Part shown: positions 5,403 through 5,435 of the stretch, one piece after another | How the letters are laid out: the number at the start of each line of letters is the position of its first letter | Position numbering within the stretch: position 1 is the first letter of the stretch | Assembly: GCA_002449915.1 (NCBI GenBank) | Contig: DJXY01000149.1 | Coordinates: 1-5,435 of the forward strand | Direction: 5' to 3' | DNA length: 5,435 nt | Source of the DNA: Oribacterium sp. UBA6992 | GTDB lineage: Bacteria > Bacillota > Clostridia > Lachnospirales > Lachnospiraceae | Made by a program: the position numbers and the translations under genes | The notes under the pieces: generated by a model | What the model saw: the letters and a program-made list of their open reading frames with translations, nothing else | Database searches by the model: none | Told to the model about the DNA's origin: nothing

Positions 5403-5435
5403 ATGGCTGATAAAGTTTTGATTGTTGATGATGAT
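5403..5435 (+). CDS. Response regulator, N-terminal 11 residues, cut by right edge
   Basis: The 11 visible codons read MADKVLIVDDD. A hydrophobic first strand (KVLIV) followed directly by clustered aspartates is the standard opening of a receiver domain, where the aspartates bind the magnesium needed for phosphorylation. The gene is divergent from the hybrid kinase with 90 bp between their starts, so it is very likely the cognate partner. The output domain lies outside the window, so whether it binds DNA (for example NtrC, LuxR or AraC type) cannot be told. Given the transporter next to the kinase, control of citrate-type uptake is the natural guess. Confidence 0.78.
   Translation, partial: MADKVLIVDDD

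Overview
The window looks like chromosomal DNA of an anaerobic Firmicute, most likely of the Lachnospiraceae type. The reasons are the strong AGGAGG-type ribosome binding sites, TGn-extended -10 boxes, an oxygen-sensitive NrdG, an N-terminus resembling group B [FeFe]-hydrogenases, and moderate GC content. I cannot fix the genus from sequence alone. All genes are on the minus strand except the last, which is divergent at the right edge.

Layout from left to right. (1) 1-264 is the N-terminal part of a [FeFe]-hydrogenase-like protein that runs off the left edge. It is preceded by an extended -10 promoter, a leader of about 105 nt with nested inverted repeats, and an upstream cluster of CATGCCT-type words (420-462). 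The stretch 265-549 has no gene. Its part from 463 to 549 shows nothing beyond one weak hairpin and no convincing terminator. (2) 550-1507 is a two-gene unit: nrdG, the activase of anaerobic ribonucleotide reductase, followed 13 nt later by a small lipoprotein. (3) 1545-1576 is a perfect 12-bp stem terminator that ends the transporter transcript, with a probable nrdG promoter built into it. (4) 1610-3007 is a CitMHS-family metal-citrate transporter. (5) 3138-5312 is a hybrid sensor kinase (extracellular dCache-like sensor, NtrB-like kinase core, C-terminal receiver). (6) From 5403 on the plus strand begins a response regulator, cut by the right edge after 11 codons and driven by a near-consensus promoter.

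The best functional story is that the kinase, the divergent response regulator and the CitMHS transporter form one unit: the kinase senses an outside ligand, plausibly a metal-chelated di- or tricarboxylate, and the regulator controls uptake. This resembles CitST-CitM of Bacillus in logic, but the kinase architecture is different. The hydrogenase and nrdG belong to general anaerobic metabolism. I see no mobile elements, CRISPR, tRNA or rRNA. The least explained pieces are the structured hydrogenase leader with its upstream repeats, and the kinase/transporter pairing.
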